Source: CAYMEV01 sp964389675 [NCBI: uncultured Candidatus Sumerlaeota bacterium] (GTDB lineage Bacteria; CAYMEV01). Taken from it: a stretch of DNA of 64,000 bases. Of the stretch, positions 10,126 through 18,436 are shown in pieces (the first letter of the stretch is position 1; every line of letters starts with the position of its first letter). The notes beneath the pieces were generated by a model that saw only the letters and a program-made list of their open reading frames with translations, searched no databases and was not told where the DNA came from. The position numbers and the translations under genes were made by a program. Where the stretch lies: the NCBI GenBank assembly GCA_964389675.1, contig CAYMEV010000003.1:159999-223998 (forward strand). The letters run 5' to 3'.

Positions 10126-10438
10126 TATACAGGATAATATCTCAAAAACAGCAATAATTGAATAGAAAAATACCGTTAAAAGATTACGAAAACAGGAGAT
10201 GGATTTTCAGATTTTATATGAGTAAACCTGTATAGCTTACCATCATTTTTATATTGAGCCGGTTTCTGATGGCTTAAAGCAAAAACTTCCGCCATCTTTT
10301 TTCAGATGGATTTTGCTGTTGAACCTGAAATCATTTATATTTTCTTTTAAAAAATTATATTATCAGGTATGATAAAAAATTATTATTATATTTATATTTC
10401 ATTTTCTTTTAATAATATTTTAGATTTAGGAGGTTAGT
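10126..10438. other. Divergent intergenic region with overlapping alternative hairpins
   Basis: AT-rich spacer between the cyclase (-) and ftcD (+). GATGGC (10268-10273) can pair with GCCATC (10291-10296), which is followed by six T. The same CCATC can instead pair with GATGG (10305-10309) inside an outer AGCAAAA/TTTTGCT stem (10278-10317). This may be a terminator/antiterminator pair or chance. I recognise no known riboswitch. Promoters for both genes are expected in the AT-rich tail, but I cannot pick them with confidence. Confidence 0.35.
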
Positions 10439-12109
10439 ATGAAACTGGTTGAATGCGTCCCTAATTTCAGCGAGGGAAGGGACAAAGCCAAGATAGAGAC
10501 TATTGTCAGGGAGATAAGGGATACCAGAGGTGTCATGCTTCTGGATGTTGACCCCGGGGAAGCAACCAACAGGACGGTAGTAACATTCCTGGGCCCGCCC
10601 GATGCGGCCGTTGAAGCAGCTTTTAAGGCTATAAAAAAGGCGTCTGAGGTCATAGACATGAGGACACACAAGGGTGAGCATCCGAGAATGGGCGCAACCG
10701 ATGTATGCCCCTTTGTGCCTGTTAGCGAAATAAGCACTGAGGAATGTATTGAACTGGCGAAAAGGCTCGGGGAAAGGGTTGGAAAAGAGCTTTCTATCCC
10801 GGTCTACCTGTATGAGTATGCGGCCTCAAAACCCGACAGGAAGGCATTAAGCAGTATAAGGAAGGGTGAATACGAAGGCTTTGAGGAAAAGATCAGGGAT
10901 GAACACTGGGAACCCGATTTCGGCCCTGCAACATTTAATGCAAAATCAGGCTGTACAGCTATAGGGGTCAGAGAATTCCTGATAGCTTATAATGTAAACC
11001 TTAATACAAGGGATAAGAAGAAGGCAAATAAGATTGCTAAAATTATCAGGGAAAGCGGTTATACTGAGAAAAACAAAAAGGGCCAGAAAGTCCGCGATGA
11101 AGACGGAAGCCCTGTGATCGTCCCCGGCAGGCTTCAGGAATGCAGGGCTGTCGGATGGTATATAGATGAGTATAATATGGCTCAGGTCTCGATCAACCTT
11201 ACAAACTATAAAATTACCCCTGTGCACAAGGCTTTCGATACTGTCTGCGAAGAGGCTGAAAAGCTCGGGATCAGGGTTACCGGAAGCGAAATAGTTGGCC
11301 TGGTTCCCAAAGAAGCCATGCTGATGGCCGGAAAGCATTATTTAAGCATGCAGGGGGAAAATACAGGCCTTCCCGAAAAGGATATCATAGCAAATGCAAT
11401 ACAGTCAATGGGGCTTAATGAGGTATCTGCCTTCTGCGTACAGGACAAGATCATTGAATATGCATATAAGAAGGACAGGAGCGGGCTTGTCGACATGAAG
11501 ATTGACGAGTTCTCCGACCTTCTTTCAACAGATGCTCCGGCACCCGGAGGAGGCAGTGTGGCTGCACTGAACGGGGCTTTGTCCGCATCTCTTACCGCAA
11601 TGGTCGCCTCTCTCACCATAGGAAAGAAAAAATACAGGGAATATGATGAGCTTATGAAGGATATTGCCCAGGAGGCTCAGGACCTGAAGTATTTTTACCT
11701 GAATGCTGTAGATGAGGATACTGATGCATTTAATGAGATAATGGAAGCATTTTCCCTTCCAAAGAAGACTGATGAAGAAACTGAAGCAAGAAACCTGGCT
11801 GTGCAGAATGCTACAAAAAAGGCTACACTTGTGCCTTTCAGCGTGCTTGAGAATACCAAGAGGCTTGCTGACCTCGCCATGGAAGTTGCACAGAAGGGAA
11901 ATAAAAACAGCCTGTCAGATAGCGGTGTTGCGGGGCTTACAGCTTATTCTGCATGTATGGGAGCTTATTATAATGTCCTGATAAATCTGTCAGGCATAGA
12001 GGATGAGGGTTTCAAGAATGAGATCTTAGAGAAGGCCAGGTTCATAAAGGAAAATGTGCTCGCTGTTACTTCCGGGATTGAAGATCTCTTATGCAGTGAC
12101 CTTGAATGA
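10439..12109 (+). CDS. ftcD: Bifunctional glutamate formimidoyltransferase / formimidoyl-THF cyclodeaminase
   Basis: The 556-residue length matches fused FTCD (human about 541). Residues 1 to about 330 are the formimidoyltransferase (MKLVECVPNFSEGRD, DVDPGEATNRTVVTF, RTHKGEHPRMGATDVCPF). The remainder is the cyclodeaminase (LLSTDAPAPGGGSVAALNGALSASLTAMVA). The enzyme moves the formimino group of formiminoglutamate to tetrahydrofolate and deaminates it to methenyl-THF, the last step of histidine breakdown to glutamate. AGGAGG lies at 10428-10433. No other hut gene is in the window. It precedes the dipeptidase operon by 106 bp in the same direction. Confidence 0.95.
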   Translation: MKLVECVPNFSEGRDKAKIETIVREIRDTRGVMLLDVDPGEATNRTVVTFLGPPDAAVEAAFKAIKKASEVIDMRTHKGEHPRMGATDVCPFVPVSEISTEECIELAKRLGERVGKELSIPVYLYEYAASKPDRKALSSIRKGEYEGFEEKIRDEHWEPDFGPATFNAKSGCTAIGVREFLIAYNVNLNTRDKKKANKIAKIIRESGYTEKNKKGQKVRDEDGSPVIVPGRLQECRAVGWYIDEYNMAQVSINLTNYKITPVHKAFDTVCEEAEKLGIRVTGSEIVGLVPKEAMLMAGKHYLSMQGENTGLPEKDIIANAIQSMGLNEVSAFCVQDKIIEYAYKKDRSGLVDMKIDEFSDLLSTDAPAPGGGSVAALNGALSASLTAMVASLTIGKKKYREYDELMKDIAQEAQDLKYFYLNAVDEDTDAFNEIMEAFSLPKKTDEETEARNLAVQNATKKATLVPFSVLENTKRLADLAMEVAQKGNKNSLSDSGVAGLTAYSACMGAYYNVLINLSGIEDEGFKNEILEKARFIKENVLAVTSGIEDLLCSDLE

Positions 12110-12215
12110 ACATGCGGATATTTAATAAAAGGACAGCAGTATAAAATTTTCTTTAATCGGAATTGTTAATAATTTATATTTTTGATCATATATTAGAACA
12201 GGAGATTTTTTTGCA

Positions 12216-13451
12216 ATGAATACAGAACAGAAAAAGAAAGAAATTTTAGGATTCTTTGAAAAAAACAGGGAAAACCTCAAACGAAAACTGATAAGCCTTC
12301 TTGGAGAAATGGTTGCTCAGAAGACTATAAATGTTGTTTCAGAAAAGATGCCTGAATTTCCCTTCCTTAAGCACAGGGGTGAAGAGTACAGGGTCGGAGA
12401 TATTGCAGTAAGAGAGCTTGAGAAGCTCGGGATAAGGTATGAGGTGTTCGGGAAGCAGAAGGAGAGGCCTAATATAATTACGCATTATGGAAGTAATATT
12501 AAGGAAAAGAGGCTTTTTATAGCATCCCATATGGATATAGTACCTCCCGGTGATGGATGGGATACTGATCCGTTTGAAATGAAGGTTGAAGGCAATAAGG
12601 CGACAGGAAGGGGAGTGCTTGACAATAAAGGACCGCTTGTAAGCTCTATTATTGCACTTGAGATCCTCAAAAGCGTTATAAAAGAAGATGATATAGAGGG
12701 GGATTTTCAGGTAGCTTTCCTGTCTGATGAAGAAGCGCATGAGGAAGTAGATTACGGTATCGGCTACCTTCTTGAGGATAAGCTGATAAACCCCACCTAT
12801 GCCATCATACCTGATATCGGGGGCAATATGCTTGAGATCGACATAGCTGAAAAGGGGAGGGTAGTTGCAAAGGTAATAGCAAAGGGAAAGCAGGCGCATG
12901 GTTCAACACCTGAAAGGGGAGATAATGCAATTAACAGAATGGGCAGATACCTCTCAGCCCTTGAGAAATACACATTAAAGCATGGAGATGATCCTATTTT
13001 GGGCGATCCTACGATAAATGTCGGCGAAATAAGAGGAGGTTCTGCTCCGAATATTGTCCCGTCTGTCTGTGAAGCAATACTCGATATAAGGCTTGTCAGG
13101 GATATGACCCCTGAAAAGATAAAAGAGGAATTGCAGGGGATCCTTCCTGATGAGAAGGATAAGATAGAAATTATAATCAAAGGTGGAACATACCCGCACA
13201 GCATATCACCTGACAATGAGCTTGTAAAATCTGTTATTGAAAACAGCAGGAAATATTTCAAAAAGGATCCCAAACCGTTCGGGAGCGGAGGGGGCACCTA
13301 TGCAAAGAAGCTTAATATGTGCGGGATCAAGGCCATAGGTTTCGGGCCCGGTGATGACAATGCCTTTCATATGGCCAATGAATATGTTGAAATTGACCAG
13401 CTCCTGGATTTTAGCGTGCTGATATGCCTGATAGCCCTGGACCTGATCTAA
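12216..13451 (+). CDS. M20-family metallopeptidase (Sapep/ArgE/DapE-like dipeptidase)
   Basis: This 411-residue zinc or manganese peptidase has the M20 site complete: SHMDIVPPG (metal His105, Asp107), GRGVLDNKG (bridging Asp136), SDEEAHEE (catalytic Glu172, metal Glu173), and a late FGPGDDNAFHMANEYV with the last metal His. A dimerisation domain (AHGSTPERGDNAINRM) splits the catalytic domain. Relatives hydrolyse dipeptides or N-acylated amino acids in the cytoplasm. It is the first gene of the tight run reaching pyrD and overlaps the next frame by 28 bp. In this setting it may supply amino acids for fermentation; the substrate is not deducible. Confidence 0.9.
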   Translation: MNTEQKKKEILGFFEKNRENLKRKLISLLGEMVAQKTINVVSEKMPEFPFLKHRGEEYRVGDIAVRELEKLGIRYEVFGKQKERPNIITHYGSNIKEKRLFIASHMDIVPPGDGWDTDPFEMKVEGNKATGRGVLDNKGPLVSSIIALEILKSVIKEDDIEGDFQVAFLSDEEAHEEVDYGIGYLLEDKLINPTYAIIPDIGGNMLEIDIAEKGRVVAKVIAKGKQAHGSTPERGDNAINRMGRYLSALEKYTLKHGDDPILGDPTINVGEIRGGSAPNIVPSVCEAILDIRLVRDMTPEKIKEELQGILPDEKDKIEIIIKGGTYPHSISPDNELVKSVIENSRKYFKKDPKPFGSGGGTYAKKLNMCGIKAIGFGPGDDNAFHMANEYVEIDQLLDFSVLICLIALDLI

Positions 13452-13882
13452 ATGACAAGGAATTTGGAAGACTCCTGTTCGAGTGGGAGATTCATCCTGC
13501 CGGAAGAAATAAAAAGAAGCTGGCCCTGCTGTGCATCGTGTCCGGGGTCTTTCTGATGTTTCTGATAGAGGTTACAAAAAGCTTTATAATAACATATCTT
13601 ATACTGCTTATATATTTATTTACATTGAAGTCTTTTATATTTAAAACCTACTATAGGCTTTATGAAAAGGGCCTTTGTACTGTACAGCTTGGTTTTAACG
13701 ACAGGAGGAGCTACAGCAGTTTCATCTCAGTTTTCCGCAGTGATGATTCCCTGCTGTTGTCCTCTGTCAGGAAATATTCTTTTATAGCAAAAACCAGGGG
13801 AATTGAGCTGGTTTTTGAGGATCCGGGACTGAAAAAAAGGGTTGCGGATTTTCTGGAGGGGAAGATTGCAGAGGATCACTGA
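13424..13882 (+). CDS. Small membrane protein of unknown function
   Basis: I do not recognise the family. The 152-residue frame starts inside the end of the dipeptidase gene and has no clear ribosome site, so the exact start is uncertain. It has two hydrophobic segments (about residues 32-49 and 54-74), a soluble tail rich in basic and aromatic residues, and ends overlapping the next gene. The tail (IELVFEDPGLKKRVADFLEGK) looks PH-like or membrane-proximal, but this is only an impression. Its place between a dipeptidase and the MutL-type ATPase, with translational overlap on both sides, suggests it belongs to the operon's machinery. Confidence 0.6.
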   Translation: MPDSPGPDLNDKEFGRLLFEWEIHPAGRNKKKLALLCIVSGVFLMFLIEVTKSFIITYLILLIYLFTLKSFIFKTYYRLYEKGLCTVQLGFNDRRSYSSFISVFRSDDSLLLSSVRKYSFIAKTRGIELVFEDPGLKKRVADFLEGKIAEDH

Positions 13883-14141
13883 GGAAGAAAGAGAGCTTGT
13901 CGACAGGATTGCTCAGAAGATTTATGAGAGGCGTATGTCTGTACCTGCCATATTATTCCTTGAGATGTCAAAACCCCTGTGCTTCGTAGGGTCATCACTG
14001 ATAGCATTCCTTGAGCCTGTTCTGCAGAGCATTATTCCATACCGGGATGTTGAAAAGTTCAGAAGCTTTATTGAAAAGAGGGAGAATGTAGAATATCTCA
14101 TCGAGCAGATAGAAAAGAAGGATATTAAAGAGGAAAAATAA
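13866..14141 (+). CDS. Small conserved-looking protein upstream of the MutL-type ATPase
   Basis: About 91 residues. I start it at the TTG at 13866 because GGAGG (13855-13859) lies 6 bp before it; the ATG at 13842 has no such site. It has a helical N-terminus (ITEEERELVDRIAQKIYERR), a hydrophobic stretch MSVPAILFLEMSKPLCFVGS followed by LIAFLEPVLQ, and a charged helical end (VEYLIEQIEKKDIKEEK). It overlaps the previous gene by 17 bp and ends 31 bp before the ATPase. Its hydrophobic middle could sit in or on the membrane. Function unknown. Confidence 0.65.
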   Translation: MQRITEEERELVDRIAQKIYERRMSVPAILFLEMSKPLCFVGSSLIAFLEPVLQSIIPYRDVEKFRSFIEKRENVEYLIEQIEKKDIKEEK

Positions 14142-14172
14142 ATTAATATTAAAATAATCTGGAGGTCGTTTT

Positions 14173-16005
14173 GTGGATACCAAATTACCGGAAAAGATTA
14201 ATTCAATCCTTGCAACGGATTGCGGGAGCACCACGACAAAAGCCATCCTGATAGAAAAAAAGGGAGATGAATACAGGCTTATTGTCAGGGGGGAAGCTCC
14301 TACCACAGTTGAAGCTCCTGCTGAGGATGTCACCAAGGGTGTTCTGAATGCTGTGAAAGAGGTAGAAGAGCTTGCCGGAAGAAAGATCCTTAATGGAGAC
14401 AAGATAATTACGCCTATGAAGGACGGAGAAGGGGTCGACATCTATATTTCCACCTCTTCTGCAGGAGGAGGCCTGCAGATGATGGTGGCCGGGGTTGTAA
14501 AGAACATGACCGCTGAGAGTGCGGCAAGGGCTGCCCTGGGAGCCGGTGCTATCGTTATGGATACTATTGCTTCAAATGACAGGAGGCTGCCCTATGAGCA
14601 GATCGAGAGGATAAGGCATCTAAGGCCGGACATGATACTGCTTTCAGGCGGGATCGACGGTGGGACGATCAAGCATGTCGTTGACCTGGGAGAAAGGATC
14701 AGGGCCGCGAATCCCAAGCCGAGGCTGGGAATAGGCTTCAAACTGCCGGTTATATATGCAGGTAATAAAGATGCGGTTGAGGAGATCGAACATCTCCTGA
14801 GGGATATTACTTCCCTTGATGTAGTGCCAAATATAAGGCCGAAGCTGGAATTTGAAAACCTGCTTCCTGCAAGGGAGAAAATACATGACCTTTTTATGGA
14901 GCATGTTATGGCTCAAGCGCCTGGATATGACAAGCTCATGACATGGACGGATGTTCCCATCATGCCTACTCCGGGTGCGGTGGGCCTTATTATACAGACT
15001 ATTGCCGAACTGCAGAAGATACAGGCAGTAGGTGTCGATATAGGAGGTGCAACAACTGATGTCTTCAGTGTATTTCAGAACACATTCAACAGGACTGTAA
15101 GCGCAAACCTCGGTATGAGCTATTCAATATCAAATGTTTTTGCGGAAGCAGGGCTTGAAAATGTAATGAGATGGGTGCCTTTCAATATCAAGGAGAGCGA
15201 ACTTCGAAACAGGATCAAGAATAAGATGATAAGGCCAACCACTATTCCTCAGATGATGGAAGAGCTTGTGCTGGAGCAGGCTGTAGCAAAGGAAGCGCTG
15301 AGGCTTGCTTTCATTCAGCATAAGGAATTTGCAGTTGGCCTGAAAGGTGTGCAAAAGCAGAGGACAATATCCGATGCATTTGACCAGAAGCTTTCCGGTG
15401 AAACACTTGTGGATATGATGGAGCTGGACCTTCTTGTAGGATCAGGGGGAGTCCTGTCGCATGCGCCGAGAAGGCACCAGTCAGCTCTTATGCTGATCGA
15501 CGCTTTCCTGCCGGAAGGAATTACCATGCTTGCTGTTGATTCCATTTTCATGATGCCTCAGCTCGGGGTACTTTCAACTGTCCATAAGGTTGCCGCTATG
15601 GAGGTCTTTAACAAGGACTGCATGATCAAGCTTGGTTCATGTGTTGCCCCGGTCGGCAATGCAAAAAGGGAGGGGATTGAGATCCTTGAAGTAGAGCTTG
15701 AAATGCCAGGAGGGGAGAAAAAGGAATTCAATCTGAAGTACGGGGAGATGAAGCTTATCCCCCTTGGAGTTGATGAAAAAGCAAAAGTTATTCTTAAACC
15801 GCTAAAGGGGTTTGATATCGGTGAGGGAAAGAACAAGAAGAAAGAGGCATATGTTGAAGGCGGTGTTGTCGGTGTTATCTTTGACGGAAGAGGGAGGAAC
15901 CCGTTGAATATTCCTTCCGATGAGTCTGAAAGAGTAAGAAAGCTATTAGAATGGATCGAAGAACTGAGGGTCTACCCCCGGGATAAGATCCAGAATCTGT
16001 ATTAA
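14173..16005 (+). CDS. Glutamate mutase MutL-family ASKHA ATPase
   Basis: 610 residues, GTG start, with GGAGG at 14161-14165. The phosphate-1 loop ILATDCGSTTTKAIL (about 12-26) and a second loop VGVDIGGATTDVFS (about 290) mark an actin/Hsp70/hexokinase-fold ATPase of the family named MutL after clostridial glutamate mutase clusters, where it may reactivate the B12 enzyme. It is unrelated to mismatch-repair MutL. No mutS/mutE mutase subunits or other B12 enzyme lie nearby. Instead it heads a run with a barrel-sandwich protein and DUF6754 membrane proteins. A role as ATP-driven partner of that membrane complex is my inference. Confidence 0.85.
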   Translation: MDTKLPEKINSILATDCGSTTTKAILIEKKGDEYRLIVRGEAPTTVEAPAEDVTKGVLNAVKEVEELAGRKILNGDKIITPMKDGEGVDIYISTSSAGGGLQMMVAGVVKNMTAESAARAALGAGAIVMDTIASNDRRLPYEQIERIRHLRPDMILLSGGIDGGTIKHVVDLGERIRAANPKPRLGIGFKLPVIYAGNKDAVEEIEHLLRDITSLDVVPNIRPKLEFENLLPAREKIHDLFMEHVMAQAPGYDKLMTWTDVPIMPTPGAVGLIIQTIAELQKIQAVGVDIGGATTDVFSVFQNTFNRTVSANLGMSYSISNVFAEAGLENVMRWVPFNIKESELRNRIKNKMIRPTTIPQMMEELVLEQAVAKEALRLAFIQHKEFAVGLKGVQKQRTISDAFDQKLSGETLVDMMELDLLVGSGGVLSHAPRRHQSALMLIDAFLPEGITMLAVDSIFMMPQLGVLSTVHKVAAMEVFNKDCMIKLGSCVAPVGNAKREGIEILEVELEMPGGEKKEFNLKYGEMKLIPLGVDEKAKVILKPLKGFDIGEGKNKKKEAYVEGGVVGVIFDGRGRNPLNIPSDESERVRKLLEWIEELRVYPRDKIQNLY

Positions 16006-16018
16006 CAGGAGGAGAAAG

Positions 16019-17143
16019 ATGGGAGAAGCATATACACCCGGACTGAAAGTCACGGGGATGACCATAGTAAAGAAAGAAAGAAGACTTCCCTTGCTGGGCG
16101 ATGTCCTGCCTGCAAAAGGAGAACCGGTGAAGGCTGAAGATATTGTTGCAAGAACGGAACTGCCTGGCCCTATAACTCCGGTCAATGTTGCTAATGTGCT
16201 TTCATGCCTTCCTGAAGATATTCCCAATCTTTTATGTAAAAAAGCCGGCGATAAAGTTGCAAAGGGCGAGACCATAGCCTCACTGAAGACATTTTTCGGC
16301 CTGTTCACATCTCTCTGCAAGGCCCCTACAGGAGGCACAATAGAGGATATATCCAAGACTACAGGACAGGTTTATATCAGGGGTAATTCCATCCCTGTAG
16401 AGATCAGGGCATATATTGACGGTGAAGTCATTGATGTTCTGGAAAAAGAGGGTGTAATAATTCAGACAGAAGGCGCATTTATCCAGGGCATATTTGGAAT
16501 CGGGCCGGAAACCATAGGAGAAATAGATGTTATTGTAGAAAGCCCTGATGATATACTTACTGAGGACATGCTGCATGAAAGGCATGAAGGAAAGATCGTT
16601 GTCGGCGGAAGCCTGGTTACATATGAAGCATTGAAAAAGGCTGTGGACCTGAAAGTCAATGCAATTATAGTTGGAGGCTTCAATGACAAGGACCTCAGGG
16701 AATTTCTCGGTTACGACCTTGGTGTAGCGATCACAGGCAAGGAAGATAAAGGAATAACACTTGTCATAACTGAAGGCTTCGGCAAGATCAATATTGCAAA
16801 GAAGACATTCGACCTGCTTGTTGCCAACCAGGGCAATAAAGCATCCGTAAACGGCGCAACCCAGATCAGGGCAGGGGTAATAAGGCCTGAGATCATAATT
16901 CCGAAGAAATACGAAAAGAAAGAGGATATTGATGGTGCTGTATCTGAGGGGCTTGTCCATGGGACTCAGGTCAGAATGATAAGGGAGCCTTATTTCGGGT
17001 TTTTGGGGAAAATTAAGGAAATGCCCGTAAAACTTAAGATGATGGAGTCTGAAACAATGGTGAGGACTGTAATAGTCACCCTTGATGATACAGGCGAAGA
17101 TGTACTTGTTCCAAGAGCAAACGTAGAGATAATAGAGACATGA
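16019..17143 (+). CDS. Conserved protein with barrel-sandwich-like N-terminus, partner of the MutL-type ATPase
   Basis: 374 residues, no signal peptide or membrane segment. The first about 120 residues (RRLPLLGDVLPAKGEPVKAE, CKKAGDKVAKGETIASLKTF, CKAPTGGTIEDISKTTGQVY) read like a biotinyl/lipoyl or RnfC-type barrel-sandwich hybrid. However, there is no modifiable MKM lysine motif, so it is probably a structural module. A middle segment (EGKIVVGGSLVTYEALKKA, AIIVGGFNDKDLREFLGYD) looks alpha/beta, and the end (DTGEDVLVPRANVEII) is a small beta barrel. The start lies 13 bp after the ATPase stop and overlaps its translation unit, suggesting a cytoplasmic complex of the two. The name and function are unknown to me. 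Confidence 0.75.
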   Translation: MGEAYTPGLKVTGMTIVKKERRLPLLGDVLPAKGEPVKAEDIVARTELPGPITPVNVANVLSCLPEDIPNLLCKKAGDKVAKGETIASLKTFFGLFTSLCKAPTGGTIEDISKTTGQVYIRGNSIPVEIRAYIDGEVIDVLEKEGVIIQTEGAFIQGIFGIGPETIGEIDVIVESPDDILTEDMLHERHEGKIVVGGSLVTYEALKKAVDLKVNAIIVGGFNDKDLREFLGYDLGVAITGKEDKGITLVITEGFGKINIAKKTFDLLVANQGNKASVNGATQIRAGVIRPEIIIPKKYEKKEDIDGAVSEGLVHGTQVRMIREPYFGFLGKIKEMPVKLKMMESETMVRTVIVTLDDTGEDVLVPRANVEIIET

Positions 17144-17177
17144 TTGATATTAAAATTAAAAATATAGGAGAAAAGAT

Positions 17178-18434
17178 ATGAGAAAAAGGATACTCCTTTT
17201 CATTTTGCTGATGATCTGTATTTCTTTTATCCATGCTTATTCTCAGGAGAATTCCGGAGATGGTGAGGCAGTAATGCCGGAGGATAATGAGGCTGTCAGC
17301 CTCAAGCCTCTCAGCATTGTGGTGCCAGGCCCCGTTGATGTAAGGGCAGTGGATCATCCGAATGACAATGGCAAGGCCCTTATAGTGCAATGGGACCATT
17401 CGCCATTGCAGAAAGAAGGCAAAATTCTGCTTTACCGGATCTACAGGTCAGAAAAAAGGACAGGGCCCTTTGCGGAGATATCCACTGTCCCTGCACTGGA
17501 GAATGAATTTGTGGATTCAACGGTCTATCCCGACAATCCTTTCTACTACAAGGTAATAGCAGAGGATAAAAAGGGAAACCATTCACGTATGGACATATTT
17601 GCCTCAGAAGGAATTGCAACTGCGCAGTTCTTTCACAGTGGAAGGCTGAACATGCTTATAATACTTGCAGTCCTGTGTTTTTTCATCCTTTACAGCATCA
17701 ATCAGGCAAAAAAGAACCCCTATGGATATATAAGGCCTATTGCAGGACTGGCAGCTGTTGAAGAAGCGATAGGCAGGGCTACGGAAATGGGAAAGCCTAC
17801 CCTGTATGTATCAGGCATAATGGATATGGATGATGTTCAGACGATCGCAGGCATAACCATCCTCGGCCAGGTTGCAAAGATGTGTGCGGAATATGATACT
17901 CCCATACTGGTGCCTACCTGCAGGAGCGTAGTCATGTCAACATCACAGGAGGTTGTAAGGGAGGCTTACCTGAAGGCAGGCAGGCCCGATGCATTCAATC
18001 AGGACAGGATCTGGTACATGACAGATGACCAGTTTGGTTTTGCTGCAGGTGTTGACGGCCTCATAATAAGGGAAAAGCCCGCTGCTGTATTCCTTCTCGG
18101 GAGGTTCTATGCTGAATCCCTTATCCTTGCTGAGACAGGAAATTTTGTCGGTGCGATACAGATAGCAGGAACTGCAGAAGCAAGCCAGCTTCCGTTCTTT
18201 GTCACAGCCTGCGACTATACTCTGATAGGGGAAGAGCTATTTGCCGCGAGTGCCTACCTTTCAAGGGATCCCATGTCAGTTGGAAGCCTGAAGGGCCAGG
18301 ACTGGGGAAAGGCGGTCATTATTGCAGTGCTTGCACTTGGATTCATCTTCTCGATCGTATCTTATTTCAGGCAGGATATGGGTATGTCTTTTGACATCTT
18401 TGAAGCCTTCAAAAATCTATTCAAGGTGGTATAG
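17178..18434 (+). CDS. FN3 plus DUF6754 membrane protein
   Basis: 418 residues. A signal peptide (about 1-22, ending AYSQE) is followed by a fibronectin type III-like domain (about 50-145; VDVRAVDHPNDNGKALIVQW, FYYKVIAEDKKGNHSR). A membrane helix (about 155-175; LNMLIILAVLCFFILYSI) leads into a large cytoplasmic domain I recognise as DUF6754 (IGRATEMGKPTLYVSG, ITILGQVAKMCAEYDTPI, AEASQLPFFVTACDYTLIGE). A last helix sits near the C-terminus (VIIAVLALGFIFSIVSYF). The function of DUF6754 is not established. It opens the four-gene membrane block, 2 bp before the next gene. Confidence 0.8.
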   Translation: MRKRILLFILLMICISFIHAYSQENSGDGEAVMPEDNEAVSLKPLSIVVPGPVDVRAVDHPNDNGKALIVQWDHSPLQKEGKILLYRIYRSEKRTGPFAEISTVPALENEFVDSTVYPDNPFYYKVIAEDKKGNHSRMDIFASEGIATAQFFHSGRLNMLIILAVLCFFILYSINQAKKNPYGYIRPIAGLAAVEEAIGRATEMGKPTLYVSGIMDMDDVQTIAGITILGQVAKMCAEYDTPILVPTCRSVVMSTSQEVVREAYLKAGRPDAFNQDRIWYMTDDQFGFAAGVDGLIIREKPAAVFLLGRFYAESLILAETGNFVGAIQIAGTAEASQLPFFVTACDYTLIGEELFAASAYLSRDPMSVGSLKGQDWGKAVIIAVLALGFIFSIVSYFRQDMGMSFDIFEAFKNLFKVV

Positions 18435-18436
18435 CT

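Noticed and set aside
10126-10438. Tetrahydrofolate riboswitch upstream of ftcD
   Set aside because: The characteristic conserved core is not visible; only simple alternative hairpins are.
13842-13868. ATG at 13842 as start of the 91-residue protein
   Set aside because: GGAGG lies 13-17 bp after it and ideally placed for TTG at 13866.
14173-16005. Reading the gene as DNA mismatch-repair MutL
   Set aside because: It has ASKHA phosphate loops, not the GHKL ATPase motifs of mismatch-repair MutL.
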